Assembly: GCF_001653235.2 (NCBI RefSeq)
Contig: NW_019154044.1
Span: 434,001 to 498,000 of the forward strand
Direction: 5' to 3'
DNA from: Pochonia chlamydosporia 170
Lineage: Eukaryota > Ascomycota > Sordariomycetes > Hypocreales > Clavicipitaceae
DNA length: 64,000 nt
In this document: piece by piece, positions 1 to 12,250 of the stretch
How the letters are laid out: each line of letters begins with the position of its first letter
Position numbering within the stretch: the stretch's first letter is position 1
The notes under the pieces: generated by a model
The model's database searches: none
What the model saw: the letters and a program-made list of their open reading frames with translations, nothing else
What the model was told of the DNA's origin: nothing
Position numbers and translations under genes: made by a program

Positions 1-1507
1 TTATTAAAGAATAATAAGTTTAGGATAATCTCTATAGTGCTAATAATATTTAATCTAAGGCTATAGGATTAGATTCTCTTTACCTCTAGCAAAAAACCTA
101 GTAATTATAATAAAGCTCTTATATATACTATAGAACTTCTATAGGCTATAGCAATTAATAAACTAGAAATTACCTTAATAAGCTAGGCTATATAAGACTA
201 GTTAAACTATAATATATTAGCTATCTAGTAGAGAGTAATAGGAGTAATAAGTATAGTAAGGCTAATAAAAGACACTCTTACTATCTATAGAGGGTTTATA
301 CCTGCTAAACTCTCTATATATAGATAATACTACCTATTAGATTGTCTTATTATGTATAATAGGTTTCCTAATAGTCTAGCTCCTAGCATTTAGGACTACC
401 TAGTAGTAACTATTAGGAAGGTCTAGAGTAAACCTAGTATTTATAATAAAGACCTAGTATAGGTAATTAGGCGCCTAGAGATTTAAGCTGCTAAGAACTA
501 TAATGCCTTGCCTAGTGCGCTAAAGAAACTATAAGAACTAATTAATCTTAAAGAAATACTAAAGCTAAGATAATAGATAGTTCTAAAGCGTAAAATTCCC
601 TTGCTAGCAATAGAGTTAACTAGGAAGAACTTAGAACTTATAGCTCTAGGATTTAGTAAAGAGGGATTAATAACTAGTAGTCTCCCTTTTCTAGACTATT
701 TAATTAGACCTTTATTGCTAGTACTATTATATTTCTTAATAATAAGTATACTCTAGAGAGAATATATTAACTAACTTAAGGCACTTACTAATAGACTAGA
801 TCTTAGTTATACTAGAATACTAGTATTATAAATAGGGTCTCTACTAGGCTCTCCTAAGGAAATTATAATGCTAAAGCATTAATAGGGTAATAATAATAAA
901 CCTAATCTAGTAGAAATAAACTAATAACTTATAAGATATATAAAAATCTAGCCTAAAGTAGCTTATATTTAGGGAATTTTAGGAAGGAAATTATTTCTAT
1001 ACCTAATAGAAGGTATATACTAAAACGCTTAAATTACTATTAGCTAAGAGGGATATAATATAAGTATTAGTATAGCTAGGCTTATAGCTCCTTATATTAA
1101 ATATTAGCTAACTCTTATATATAAGCCTACTATAAATATATACTTTTTAGTTATCCCTAAAGGCCTTATTTAGGAGAATATATAGAGAGATATTTAGGTA
1201 GCTATTAAATAGGATATTATCGCTAGATTAAATGCTAAAAAGCAATAAGAGACCTAAGTAGATAGAGCTTCTAGAAGGGGTAATAGTAATTCTAACCTAA
1301 TAATGCTAGTAATGCCTAGGTATAAGCTTACTAGAAAGATAAGAGGTTTAGGACTTTAGAGAATAGGACTTAGATAGAATTACTTTAATTAAATAGTTAC
1401 CTTTAAGAGATTAGAGTTTACTTTCTACTAATTATTATTTTAAGTTGCTCTTTTATTTTTGCCTTATATTTGCAAATAAGAATATTTACTATAGCTAGGA
1501 AGGTATT
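1..1507. repeat. RIP-decayed AT-rich sequence, not assigned
   Basis: The stretch is built almost entirely from TA, CTA, TAG and AAG steps, and CA and TG dinucleotides are scarce. This is what RIP leaves behind in repeated DNA. No frame stays open and I could not recognise a protein domain. It lies beside a copia pol and may be part of an older retroelement, but that is a guess. Confidence 0.6.
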
Positions 1508-1948
1508 TATATAGGTAGAATTGCTTACACCTAGTAGCTTAATAAGAGATAGGAAAAAGGGACTTAGTGTTTTTATTTAATCTTATAGCTACTATATAGA
1601 TAAAAGGGAGGTTCTACCCCCTTTAGCTAGAAATAATTAATTAATAGACTTAACTATAATTTTCTTAACTAGAGCTATTTACTTAATATATTTAATACTT
1701 ATTTACTAAATCTCTTATTAACTAAGAGTACCTTTCTTTATTATAGGTTATACCTTATAAAGGTATACTACTAAATAATATTACTAAGGTCTTTTAGAAA
1801 GACTAAAGCAATTAAGGATTAAATACTATTTAATCTAAGCAAGTAGGAGACTTTTAACTACCTAGCCTAAAAGCGCCTCTCTTTACTATATGCTATACCT
1901 TATAGAGGCATACTACTAAATAATATTAGGAAAGTCTTCTAGAAAGAC
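1508..1948 (+). repeat. Left arm of a 440-bp inverted repeat (hAT-associated)
   Basis: This segment matches the reverse complement of 5408-5850 over its whole length, with RIP-type differences. Inside it a ~120-bp unit occurs twice, containing palindromic pieces such as ATACCTTATAAAGGTAT and ATTAAATACTATTTAAT. The sequence that follows it (1951-2130) is repeated at 12,251-12,420, just upstream of the hAT transposase relic. The arm is therefore probably the 5' subterminal region of the same hAT-type family. Confidence 0.65.
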
Positions 1949-1950
1949 TA

Positions 1951-2130
1951 AAGCAATTAAGAATTAAATACTATTTAATCTAGGTAATTAGAAGGATTCT
2001 AACTACTTAAACTAAAGGGAAGTAATAATCTAGACTAAATTGCTAATAAGTTGCGTGTAAGTGCGGTATTTTATAGGGCGCTCTAAGCTCTTAGGTGTAT
2101 TCGTTTTAGGCTAACAAAATATATAGGGAC
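1951..2130 (+). repeat. Copy of hAT-type 5' region (pairs with 12251-12420)
   Basis: From AAGCAATTAAG to the GGCTAACAAAATAT stretch this matches 12,251-12,420 closely. In the second copy the sequence runs on into a recognisable hAT transposase. Here it is cut off and copia-related sequence follows. Confidence 0.6.
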
Positions 2131-2139
2131 CTCTTTAAA

Positions 2140-5100
2140 TTAACTGCAAGGCATACTTAACTATATAGCTAAAAAGGCAGATATCTTAAAGGAGCCCCTA
2201 GATAAAGAGCCTACGCCCCTTCTAGAGAATTTACATTAATACCTTTTAGCTTATAATAAGCTATAATAGAAAGGAAGCAGCTTTACTAGTTAAGGATAAA
2301 TTTACTAGTACTATTTATATCTATCTACTAGAGAGATTTAACTAAGATACTCTTATTAGAACGTTATAAGCATTTAAAGCTTATATCTAATAGTAGTATT
2401 AACTAGGCCTATACTAAATCTATTAAGATAATAATTATAGCTTATAATCTATATATAAAGCTTAGGTTAATTAAGCTAGAATTTAAGATAAACTAACTGT
2501 AGGATATATGCCTACTTAAAATAGCGCTATAGAAAGGTCTAGTAGAGTTATTAGCTTAAAAGCTTAATTAATATAGCTAGTAGCTAACCTTCTAGCTAAA
2601 CTATAGCTAGAATATTAGAAGACTGCTATTTATTTATATAACTTATTGCTATAGTAAGTAATAGGTTAGAAATCTCCCTTCTAATAGCTATAGTAGTAGT
2701 TATAGGAAAATAACTATAATACTAGATATTAGGAAATTTAACCTAATATAATATACCTTTAAGCATTTAGCTATAGAGCTTACCTAATAACTAAGAAAGC
2801 TCTTTAAGGCATCTAAAAATAGGCTCTAAAGATAAAGGCCCACGCTAAAATTAGATATCTAGTTAGATATAATTCTACTAATATATTCTAAGTATAAATT
2901 CCTTTAAAATCTAAGGTTAGAAGAGTTAGAGATGTAACCTTTAATAAAAAGACCTTTTACTAATTATTAGATATCTAATAACTAATAAATTAATATATTA
3001 AGGTCTAACTATCTTAATATATTAAAGATAAATCTAACTATAAAGAAATTAATAATATCTATTCTACTATTATAGTTAACACAATATAATAAGATATATA
3101 TAGTTAGGAAGAAAGTTAGTTATCTAGATCTAAACTAGAAGACCTCCTATTAACTTTAAATAGCCCTAACTACTATAATTAAGATCTTCTAATGCTAGCT
3201 TCTACAGACTAAGGCAGTTAATAACCTAAACCTTAAAGGTCACAGCAAAATAAGAAGCTAAGCAAAAAGGCAGCTAATAACTAAGCTTTTCTAAGTAGCT
3301 TTAGTATTAGAAGAAAGGAAAGGCCTTATAGATAAAGCCTTCTACTAGAACTAAGAAATTAGAAAGAACTTAAGGGTTATCTATATAAACCTAAATTTAA
3401 GCAAGCTATAGCAGGTAAATTTAATAGCTTATAAACTTAAGGCACTTTTTAATTAATCTAATATAACTAAGTAAATTAGTAACTACTACTATTAACTTAG
3501 GTCTTTAAATATAAGTTTAATAAGCATAATTATCTAATAAAGTTTAAAGCCTAGTTATATATATAAGGAGACCTTTAACTAATTAATTAAAAGGAAACTT
3601 ATATAGCAATCTTAGCTAGAAAGAGCTTTTAAATATTAATAGCAATAATAGCTAAATTTAACCTAGAAGTAAGGCAGCTAGATATAGTTAATACCTTTAC
3701 TAATAGCTTTATAGATAAAGAGGTCTATGTAATATTTCTAGAAGAATTCTAAAGACCTAGTTAGCTGCTAAAGCTATTAAAAGCGCTATATAGATTAAGA
3801 AGGTTACTATTATTATAGCAATAAGACCTTAGTTAAACCTTCTATTAACTAGAACTATTACTATATATAGAAGATCTATATATCTTTAATAATATAGCTA
3901 TTACTATCTTCTTTTATATGGATAATATTATTATATTATATAGGCAAGCTAATTTAGATCTAGTAGATTAAATAATATAAAACCTTAAAAAGGTATATAA
4001 TATAAAGAACCTTAGAGCTTTGCGTTAGTTTCTTAGTATCTAAGTCCTTTAAGACTAGCTTGCAAAGAAGCTATAGCTATATTAGGACTTATATATTAAG
4101 AATATTATTATAAGGTTTAAGATAGCTAGAAGAGAGACCTATAAAGGAAATCTAATGCCTAAAAACTAGCTATAGCCTAATAATAGATAGGCCTTAGGTG
4201 TATAAATCTACCTATTCTAATAGACTACTAGCTCTATTAATTACATTATAATTATAATAAGGCTAGATATTATAAAGTCTATAGCTAAGTTAGCTAAGTT
4301 CTTATTTAACCTATTAGAATATTATTAAAAGATTGCAAATTAGGTTCTTAAATACCTATATATAATAAGGTTCCTTATAATAGAATTTAATAGCAATAGT
4401 AGTAATAGCTTAGACCTTTAGATTATAGTAGATATAGCTTTTATAGATAACTAGATAACTTAAAAATTATTATAGGGTTTAATAATAGTTCTATTTAATA
4501 GACCTATTAGCTAGACTGTAAATAAATAAGCTATAGTAATAATATTATTAACTAAAGCTAAGTTACTTATATTTATATATACTATAAAAGAGGTTATAGC
4601 AACTTAATGCCTATTTTAGTAGTTAGACCTTTAACTAGATAAAAAACTAACTATTTAATATAATAACTAGCAGACTATATAGCTAGTTAATAGTAACCTT
4701 CTAAGAATAAAAACGTTATTAAGGCACGTTAATATAAATAGCAGTTAGATTTATTAGGTCTATTAGAAAGGCAGCTTTAATATTATATACGTTAAAAGCA
4801 TAGATAATCTAGCAGATAGACTAATAAAGGCTCTATTAGGTTAAAGATTTAGTTAATTTATTAAGTAACTAGGGCTTATAGATATTATTAGCCTTATTAA
4901 ATAGCATAAAAATTTAAGCGCTAAGGACTTAGAATAGCTTTAAGTAGCAAACTTACAGCTTATATTGCTAAATGTAATACAATCTAGAGGGGTATATTAT
5001 AATAAATAGGATTTAATAGCGTCTATAGGCGCTAAGCCTTAAATAGAGCTAGCCTAACCACCTAATAGCTAGCTAGCTACCTAAAATATATAGATAATAG

Positions 5101-5200
5101 CTAGGAAAGCTATTTAGATTACTATAAAAAGTTATAGATAACCCTTACTAGATAGAAGAGATTAAGAATCATAATCCACGTCTATGTTGTCTATAACTGC
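2140..5200 (+). mobile_element. RIP-decayed Ty1/copia-type retrotransposon
   Basis: Three copia pol landmarks can be read on the plus strand through many TAG/TAA interruptions. An integrase-like segment near 2500-2580 reads as P-T-x-N-S-A-I-E-R-S. A reverse transcriptase near 3715-4060 has an EVYV...LLKALYRLR stretch, then a YMDNII catalytic-loop equivalent and a later FLSI. An RNase H-like end near 4760-4840 reads KSIDNLADRLIKAL. The order IN-RT-RH is that of Ty1/copia. A likely 3' LTR starts near 4995 and is interrupted near 5210. I could not place the 5' LTR. The element is dead: no frame is open. Confidence 0.75.
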
Positions 5201-5209
5201 ACTTTTATA

Positions 5210-5405
5210 ATAAATATAGTATATATAATAAGACTAGTTATAATACTTAAACTTATTAGATTAATATAGAAATATCTAATAAAGAGGATAGCAGTAAAGA
5301 TTAATTAATTTCTTATATTATGGTTATTTTTTTGTATAATCTTCATAGGGAGGTATTTAAATGTAGCGCACTTGCTATATTAGCGCACTTGCTATGCACT
5401 CACGT
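5210..5405 (+). mobile_element. 3' end fragment of a pogo/Fot-like element
   Basis: The segment matches the 3' end of the full elements at 6621-8483 and 10,385-12,248. It includes the AATATCTAATAAAGAGGATAG tract and a terminal repeat in which GCGCACTTGCTAT occurs twice, ending GCACTCACGT and followed by TA. Only about 200 bp remain and the transposase body is missing. Confidence 0.75.
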
Positions 5406-5407
5406 TA

Positions 5408-5850
5408 GTCTTTCTAGAAGACTTTAGTAATATTATTTAGTAGTATACCTTTATAAGGTATAGCTTATAGTAAAGAAAGGCACTTTTAGGCTAGATAGTT
5501 AGAAGTCGTCTAATTACCTAGATTAAATAGTATTTAATCTTTAATTACTTTAGTCTTCTTAGAAGACTTTAGTAATATTATTTAGTAGTATACCTTTATA
5601 AGGTATAGCCTATAGCAAAGAAAGGTACTCTTAGTTAATAAGAGATTTAGTAAATAAGTAGTAAATATACTAAGTAAATAGCTCTAGTTAAGAAAATTAC
5701 AGTTAAGTCTATTAATTAGAAATTATCTAGCTAGAGGGGGAAGAACCTCTCTTTTATCTATTTGCTAGCTATAAGATTAAATAAAAACACTAAGTCCCTT
5801 TTTCCTATCCCCTTATTAGGCCCCTAAGTGTGAGCAATTCCGCCCACATA
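5408..5850 (-). repeat. Right arm of the 440-bp inverted repeat
   Basis: This is the reverse-complement partner of 1508-1948, including the internal ~120-bp duplication. Its inner end, GTCTTTCTAGAAGAC, abuts a TA and then the pogo terminal repeat. The equivalent TA in the left arm (1949-1950) is uninterrupted. Confidence 0.7.
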
Positions 5851-6618
5851 ATATATATATCTTTAAGAGAGGCTGTAAGAGAAAGAGCTTCTATGAGAGA
5901 AGAATACCACTATTACAAGCAAATTCCACCTTTATTTATTCCACCAATAAAGGCACTTACTAAAGTCTACTAATAAGGATACTTATTATTATTAGTAATA
6001 ATCTATTAGTAAGCAATATTCTACTATATAAGGAAGGAATCCTCTCTCTCTAGATTAAAGTACACTTAATCCTAAATTTATTTTCTATTTCTACGAAATA
6101 TATTTTATTTCCGTACTATTCCCAAACTATATTCTGTGATAATTGCTTACATAATAAGCTATTATCCTAAGCTACTTTTAACCAAGGTTATATTCGTATT
6201 ATATCTGTATACTAACCTTATTTCCGTTTTATTCCCGCGCATAACTAAACCTCCCTTTTACTCTAAAAGGCTCTACCTTTTACAGTCAGCTCGGCTCCAT
6301 AGAGAGCCCTTATAGGCCTGGCTAAGCTTCGGTAAATACCCGTGGTAGATCCTCGGGCCACCCTCCTAGCGTACTTGTCTCCTTCTCCTTTAAGATCCAA
6401 GCGCTACGCTTGAATCTATAACATATAGGCTACTTAGAAAGAAACCTTAAAGTGCAAGCTAAAAAAAAGTCTTTAGGCTAACCTATAGTGCCTTAAAGAG
6501 GCAGATATTTAACCTCTATTATGCTTATTAAGTTATAGAAATCACTATATTCTAGTATTAATATAGCAATATATAGTTATATTCTAGAGGCTAATATTAT
6601 ATAGCTATTATATAAGAT
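5851..6618. repeat. AT-rich repeat-derived sequence, not assigned
   Basis: Composition is less depleted of CA/TG than around it. A TGTAAGAGA...ATTGCTTACA stretch (about 5871-6150) could be a small LTR, but I see no flanking duplication. A patch at about 6285-6420 is nearly normal in composition. I see no gene. Confidence 0.4.
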
Positions 6619-6620
6619 TA

Positions 6621-8483
6621 ACGTGGGTGCATAACAAGCTAGCTACTATAACAAGCTAGCTACCTAATATAACTATCCTGTAAAGATTCTACAAAAAAAT
6701 AATAATAACATAGAAAATTAATTAATCTTTACTGCTATCTTCTTTATTAGATATTTTTATATTAATCTAATAAGTTTGCGCGTTATAACTAGTATTACTA
6801 TATATACTATACTGCTAACTCTTTATCTTATTATAAGGCTTATAACCTCTAGTCTAGTAATCTTCCTACTTTATCTACTCTTCTATATTATTCTAGTCTT
6901 AAAGAGCTTATCCCTTAGTAATAGTTATGCTACTACCTTAACGTAATTATATTTTTTTAGCTCTATGCTACTTGCTTAGTAGTATATTTGCCTCTTAAAG
7001 TTAGTTAACCTCTGCCTTTAAGAGAGCTATCTTATACATAATACTATATATTCTCTTAGTAATTTAGTCTATAGCAACTAAAATTAATATTAGTAAGCTT
7101 TCCTAATAGTAACTAATTTATCTTTTAATATAGTTAGTTTATAAAGTTACCTTTATTAGATTATTTAGAGTCTTTAGAACCTACACGTTTAGTAGCTCTA
7201 GTGCCTCTTTAACTAGCATTAGAGTCTATAGCCTTATATCTAGGCGCAATAAGACGCTTTTTAGATTAAATAGAATAAGTCCTATACCTTAAAAAGCTTC
7301 CTAAATATTTTCTCTTATTATTATAGCTTTAAATGCAGTAAAAAACGTAGGGAAGAAGTTAGCCTTAATAATATAGGTTATATGCGCTCTTATAAGTCCT
7401 TTAATTTCTTTGCTATATGCCTTCTTAAGCAGCCTAAAATAGCTAATATCTAGTAGCTAAAGAATATAAGATAAATAAGATAGCATATATAGCATAATAA
7501 TCTTATAGTCTTTATAGAATAACTTAAATATAGTTAAGTAGTAGCTCTTATGCCTATCTAGGATAAGAAGATAGTATATACTATAAGTTTAAGGCTAGAT
7601 ATACTTTTTAAAGTGCTAGATCTAATCTATAGCTTTCTTATTTATAGTCTAGCTATTATAAGTTATAAAGATTACTTAATCCTTTAGTAGTATACTATCT
7701 TTATACTAGTTTGCTAGGTAATATTACCCTATAATAATAATAAATAGCAGGATAGCCTCCCCTTAAGAATTAATAGATTAAATTACTAAAACCTATTCTC
7801 TATTATCTAGCTAAGCTAAGGTTAGCTTTCTATATCTATCTAAGCTTATAATAACTATAGTAGCTAAGATTATGCCTATTATAAAGCTAGTCTTATTAAA
7901 GTTATAGAAATTCTTCTCTAGGATGCTATATTTTATAATAGTATTATATATAAGCTTAAATTAGTCTCTAATTAGCTTTAGATCTTTATATAAGGCTCTC
8001 TAGTAGTTATATTTATGCGTAAAATATATAGTAAGCTCTTTATAGCACTTAATAAAGTTTAAAGCCTATTATAGTTCTACTAGAGGTACATTATAATCTA
8101 TAAGCAGTTAATTTGCTATATCTTATATACTACTAAGCTAGAAAGGAAATAATTATATATCTAGGTTAAGAATATACTAAATAATTATTAATTCCTCTAG
8201 ATCTATTAGTTTTTATAAGTTAAGCATAGTATTATATTATGCTATAATACTATTTAGATAAGCACTAAGTAAGCTATAACTAATATTATAGACCTTTATA
8301 ATAGCTTAAATGCTTTAGTTTAGGCCTCTTTAAAAAGCCTAACTAGCTAAGATTATTTAACTTTCTTTGTCTTAAGATTCTATTTTTTTTAGGTAGAGAA
8401 ATAGATATTTAAAGGATACTACTTCCATTTGGGTTATTAGGTAGCTAGCTTATTATGGTAGCTAGCTTATTATGCACCCACAT
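6621..8483 (-). mobile_element. Complete pogo/Fot-like DNA transposon, RIP-decayed
   Basis: The 1863-bp element is bounded by long terminal inverted repeats: ACGTGGGTGCATAACAAGC on the left and its near-perfect complement on the right. TA lies outside both ends (6619-6620 and 8484-8485). Each terminal repeat contains ATAACAAGCTAGCTACT-like units twice in direct order. The sequence next to the left end matches the 3' part of the transposase whose zinc-knuckle tail is readable at 30,190-30,290, so the transposase is on the minus strand. Size, TA target and tail fit the Tc1/mariner pogo/Fot group. No open frame survives. Confidence 0.82.
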
Positions 8484-8520
8484 TATAGAATATTATATAG
8501 TTACTATATTATATTATATA

Positions 8521-9277
8521 ATGTAAGTGCATAGCAAGTGCGCTAATATAGCAAGTGCGCCACGTTTAAATACCTCTCTATAAAGATTATACAAAAAAAT
8601 AACTATAATATAAGAAATTAATTAATCTTTACTGCTATTCTCTTTATTAGATATTTCTATATTAATCTAATAAGTTTAAGCATTATAACTAGTCTTACTA
8701 TATATACTATATTACTATCCCTTTATTTTATCCTAAGGCTTATAACCTCTAGTTTTATAATCTTCTTATTATATCTACTCTTCTATATTATTCTAATCCT
8801 AAAGAGCTTATCTCTTAGTAATAGTTATACTACTATCTTAATATAAATATATTTTTTTAGCTTTATACTGCCTACTTAGTAGTATATTTACCTCTTAAAG
8901 TTAGTTAACTTTAGCTTTTAAGAGAGCTATCTTATATATTATTCTATATATACTCTTTATAAATTAATCTATAGCAGCTAAAATTAATATTAGTAAGCTT
9001 TCCTAATAGTAACTAATTTATCTTTTAATATAATTAGTCTATAAAGTTATCTTAGTTAGATTATTTAGGGTCTTTAGAACCTATAGGTTTAGTAGCTTAA
9101 GTATAGCCTTAACTAGTATTAGAGTCTATAGCCTTATATCTAGATATAATAAGATACTATTTTAATTAAATAGAATAAGTCTTATACTTCTAAAAGCTTC
9201 TTAGATATTTTCTTTAGTTATTATAGCCTTAAAAGTAGTATAAAACGTAAGAAAGAAGTTAGCTTATATAATATATA
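8521..9277 (-). mobile_element. Pogo/Fot-like element, 3' half, interrupted
   Basis: The left terminal repeat starts at 8521 (ATGTAAGTGCATAGC, preceded by TA) and the sequence then follows the 3' half of the family on the minus strand. It stops at 9277, where the terminal repeat of another copy begins. The remaining half is not adjacent. Confidence 0.75.
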
Positions 9278-10384
9278 ACGTAGGTGTATAGTAAGTGCGC
9301 TAGCATAGTAAGTGCGCTACTTCCCACCTAATTCCCACTCTAGCTCCTTACATCTTAATTATCTTAACCAAAAATTATAGATTCTGTCTCTAAAGAGAGC
9401 TAATTACTCTTAGCTATTAAAGCTCTTAAATAAAACCTAAAATTAAGTATCTAGGCTGCTATAAAGATCTATAGTATCTCTTAAGATATATTAAATAGAA
9501 GGTATAACTATATGCTATTAAGACGCAATACTATACCTTTATGCTAGAAACTTACAAAATTAGAGGAATCTACTATTATAGAATATATTCTTAACCTAGA
9601 TTTGCGATCTTTTTCTCCCTAGCTTTATAGTGTTAAAGATATAGCAAATTATCTGCTTGCTAATTATAATGCGCCTTCTATAGGACTATAATAGGCTTTA
9701 AACTTTATTAAGCGCTATAAAGAGCTTACTATACATTTTACGTGTAGATATAACTATTAGAGAGCCTTATATAAAGATCTAAAGATAATTAAGCCTTAGT
9801 TTAAGCTTATATATAATACTATTATAAAATATAGCATATAAGATAAGGATTTCTATAACTTTAATAAGACTAGCTTTATAATAGGTATAATCTTAACTAT
9901 TATAGTTATTATAAGCTTAGATAGATATAGCAAACTAACTTTAGCTTAACTAGGTAATAGAAAATAGGTTTTAGTACTCTAGTCTATTAATTCCTAAGGT
10001 AAAGCTATCCTACTATTTATTATAGCTATAAGGCAGTTTTACCTTAGAAACTAGTATAAAGATAGCATACTACTAAAGGATTAGGTTATCTTTATAACTT
10101 ATAATAGCTAGACTATAAATAAGAAAGCTATAGATTAGATTAGGCACTTTAAAAAGCATACTAAACCTAAAAGTTATAGTGTATATTAACTTCTTATTCT
10201 AGATAGATATAAAAGTTACTACTTAACTAAATTTAAGGTATTCTATAAAGAATATAAGATTATTATGCTTTATATGCTATCTTATTTATCTTATATTCTT
10301 TAGCTATTAGATATTAGCTATTTTAGGCTGCTAAAGAAAGTATATAGCAAAGAAATTAAAGGACTTATAAGAGTATATATTATA
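9278..10384 (+). mobile_element. Pogo/Fot-like element, 5' part, interrupted
   Basis: A terminal repeat at 9278 (ACGTAGGTGTATAGTAAG, TA just before it) leads into the 5' part of the transposase in plus orientation. It is cut at 10,384 by insertion of the complete copy that follows. It is RIP-decayed with no open frame. Confidence 0.75.
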
Positions 10385-12248
10385 ATATAGGTGCATAGTA
10401 AGTGCGCTAGCATAGTAAGTGCGCTACTTTTAACGAGCTTTATATGCAGATTTTACCTAAAAATAACCACAATATAAGAAATTAATTAATCTTTACTGCT
10501 ATTCTCTTTATTAGATATTTCTAAATTAATCTAATAAGTTTGCGCATTATAGCTAGTATTGCTATATATACTATATTACTATCTCTTTATCTTATCCTAA
10601 GGCTTATAATCTTAAGTTTTATAATCTTCTTATTATATCTACTCTTCTATATTATTCTAATCCTAAAGAGCTTATCTCTTAGTAATAGTTATACTACTGC
10701 CTTCACGTAGACGCTTTTTTTAGGCCTTATATTGCTTGCTTAATAGTGTATTTGCCTCTTAAAGTTGCTAGTTCTTAGCTTTTAAGAGAGCTATCTTATA
10801 TATTATTTCGCATATACCCTTTAAAAATTAATCTATAGTATCTAAAATTAATATTAATAAGCTTTCCTAATATTAGCTTATTCTTCTTTTTATATAATTA
10901 GTTTGTAAAGTTGCCTTAGTTAGGTTATTTAGGGTCTTTAGAACCTATAGATTTAGTAGCTTAGGTGTAGCCTTAACTAGTATTAGAGTCTATAGCCTTA
11001 TATCTAGACGTAATAGAATACTATTTAGATTAAATAGAATAAGTCCTATACCTCTAAAAGCTTCTTAGATATTTTCTTTAGTTATTATAGCTTTAAAGGC
11101 AGTATAAAACGCAGGAAAGAAGTTAGCTTATATAATGTGTATAATATGCGCTCTTATAAGTCCTTTAATTTCTTTGCTATATGCCTTCTTTAGTAGCCTA
11201 AAATAGCTAATATCTAATAGCTAAAGAATATAAGATAAATAAGATAGTATATAAAGCATAATAATCTTATATTCTTTATAAAATACCTTAAATTTAGTTA
11301 AGTAGTAACTTTTATATCTATCTAGAATAAGAAGTTAATATATACTATAAGTTTAGGGTTTAATATACTTTTTAAAGTACTAGATCTAATTTATAGCTTT
11401 CTTATTTATAGTCTAGCTATTATAAGTTATAGAGATAACCTAATCCTTTAGTAGTATACTATCTTTATACTAGTTTCTAAGGTAAAATTACTCTATAGCT
11501 ATAATAAATAGTAGGATAGCTTTACCTTAGGAATTAATAGACTAGAGTACTAAAACCTATTTTCTATTACCTAGTTAAGCTAAACTTAGCTTATTATATC
11601 TATTTAAGCTTATAATTATTATTATAGTTAAGATTATACCTATTATAAAGCTAGTCTTATTAAAGTTATAGAAATCCTTATCTTATATGCTATATTTTAT
11701 AATAGTATTATATATAAGCTTAAACTAAGGCTTAATTATCTTTAGATCTTTATATAAGGCTCTCTAATAGTTATATTAATACATAAAATATATAGTAAGT
11801 TCTTTATAGCGCTTAATAAAGTTTAAAGCCTATTATAATTCTATAGGAAGGTATATTATAATTAGTAAGTAGATAATTTACTATATCTTTTATACTAGTA
11901 AGCTAAAAAGGGAAAGATTATAAATCTAAGTTAAGAATATATTAAATAATTATTAATTCTTCTAGATCTATAAGTTTTTAATAGTTAGGTATAATATTAT
12001 ACCTTAATTAGATATAGTTATATCTTCTTTATAGTATATCTTAAGAGATATAATAGATTCTTATAGTAGCCTAGATACTTAGTTTTAGCCTTTACTTAAG
12101 AGCTTTAATAGCTAAGAGTAATTAACTTTTATTTAAGATAGAATCTATAATTTTTTAGTAGAGATATTTTATAGTGTAAGAAGTATATTTATATTTTAGA
12201 GCAAAGTAGCATACTTGCTATATTAGCATACTTGCTATGCACTCACGT
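10385..12248 (-). mobile_element. Second complete pogo/Fot-like transposon, RIP-decayed
   Basis: The copy is 1864 bp, one base different from the copy at 6621-8483. Terminal inverted repeats again carry a doubled motif (TAGTAAGTGCGC twice on the left, TAGCATACTTGCTAT twice on the right). TA flanks both ends (10,383-10,384 and 12,249-12,250). The 3' transposase sequence is next to the left end, so it is on the minus strand. It sits inside the plus-strand copy at 9278-10,384, or at a junction with it. Confidence 0.82.
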
Positions 12249-12250
12249 TA

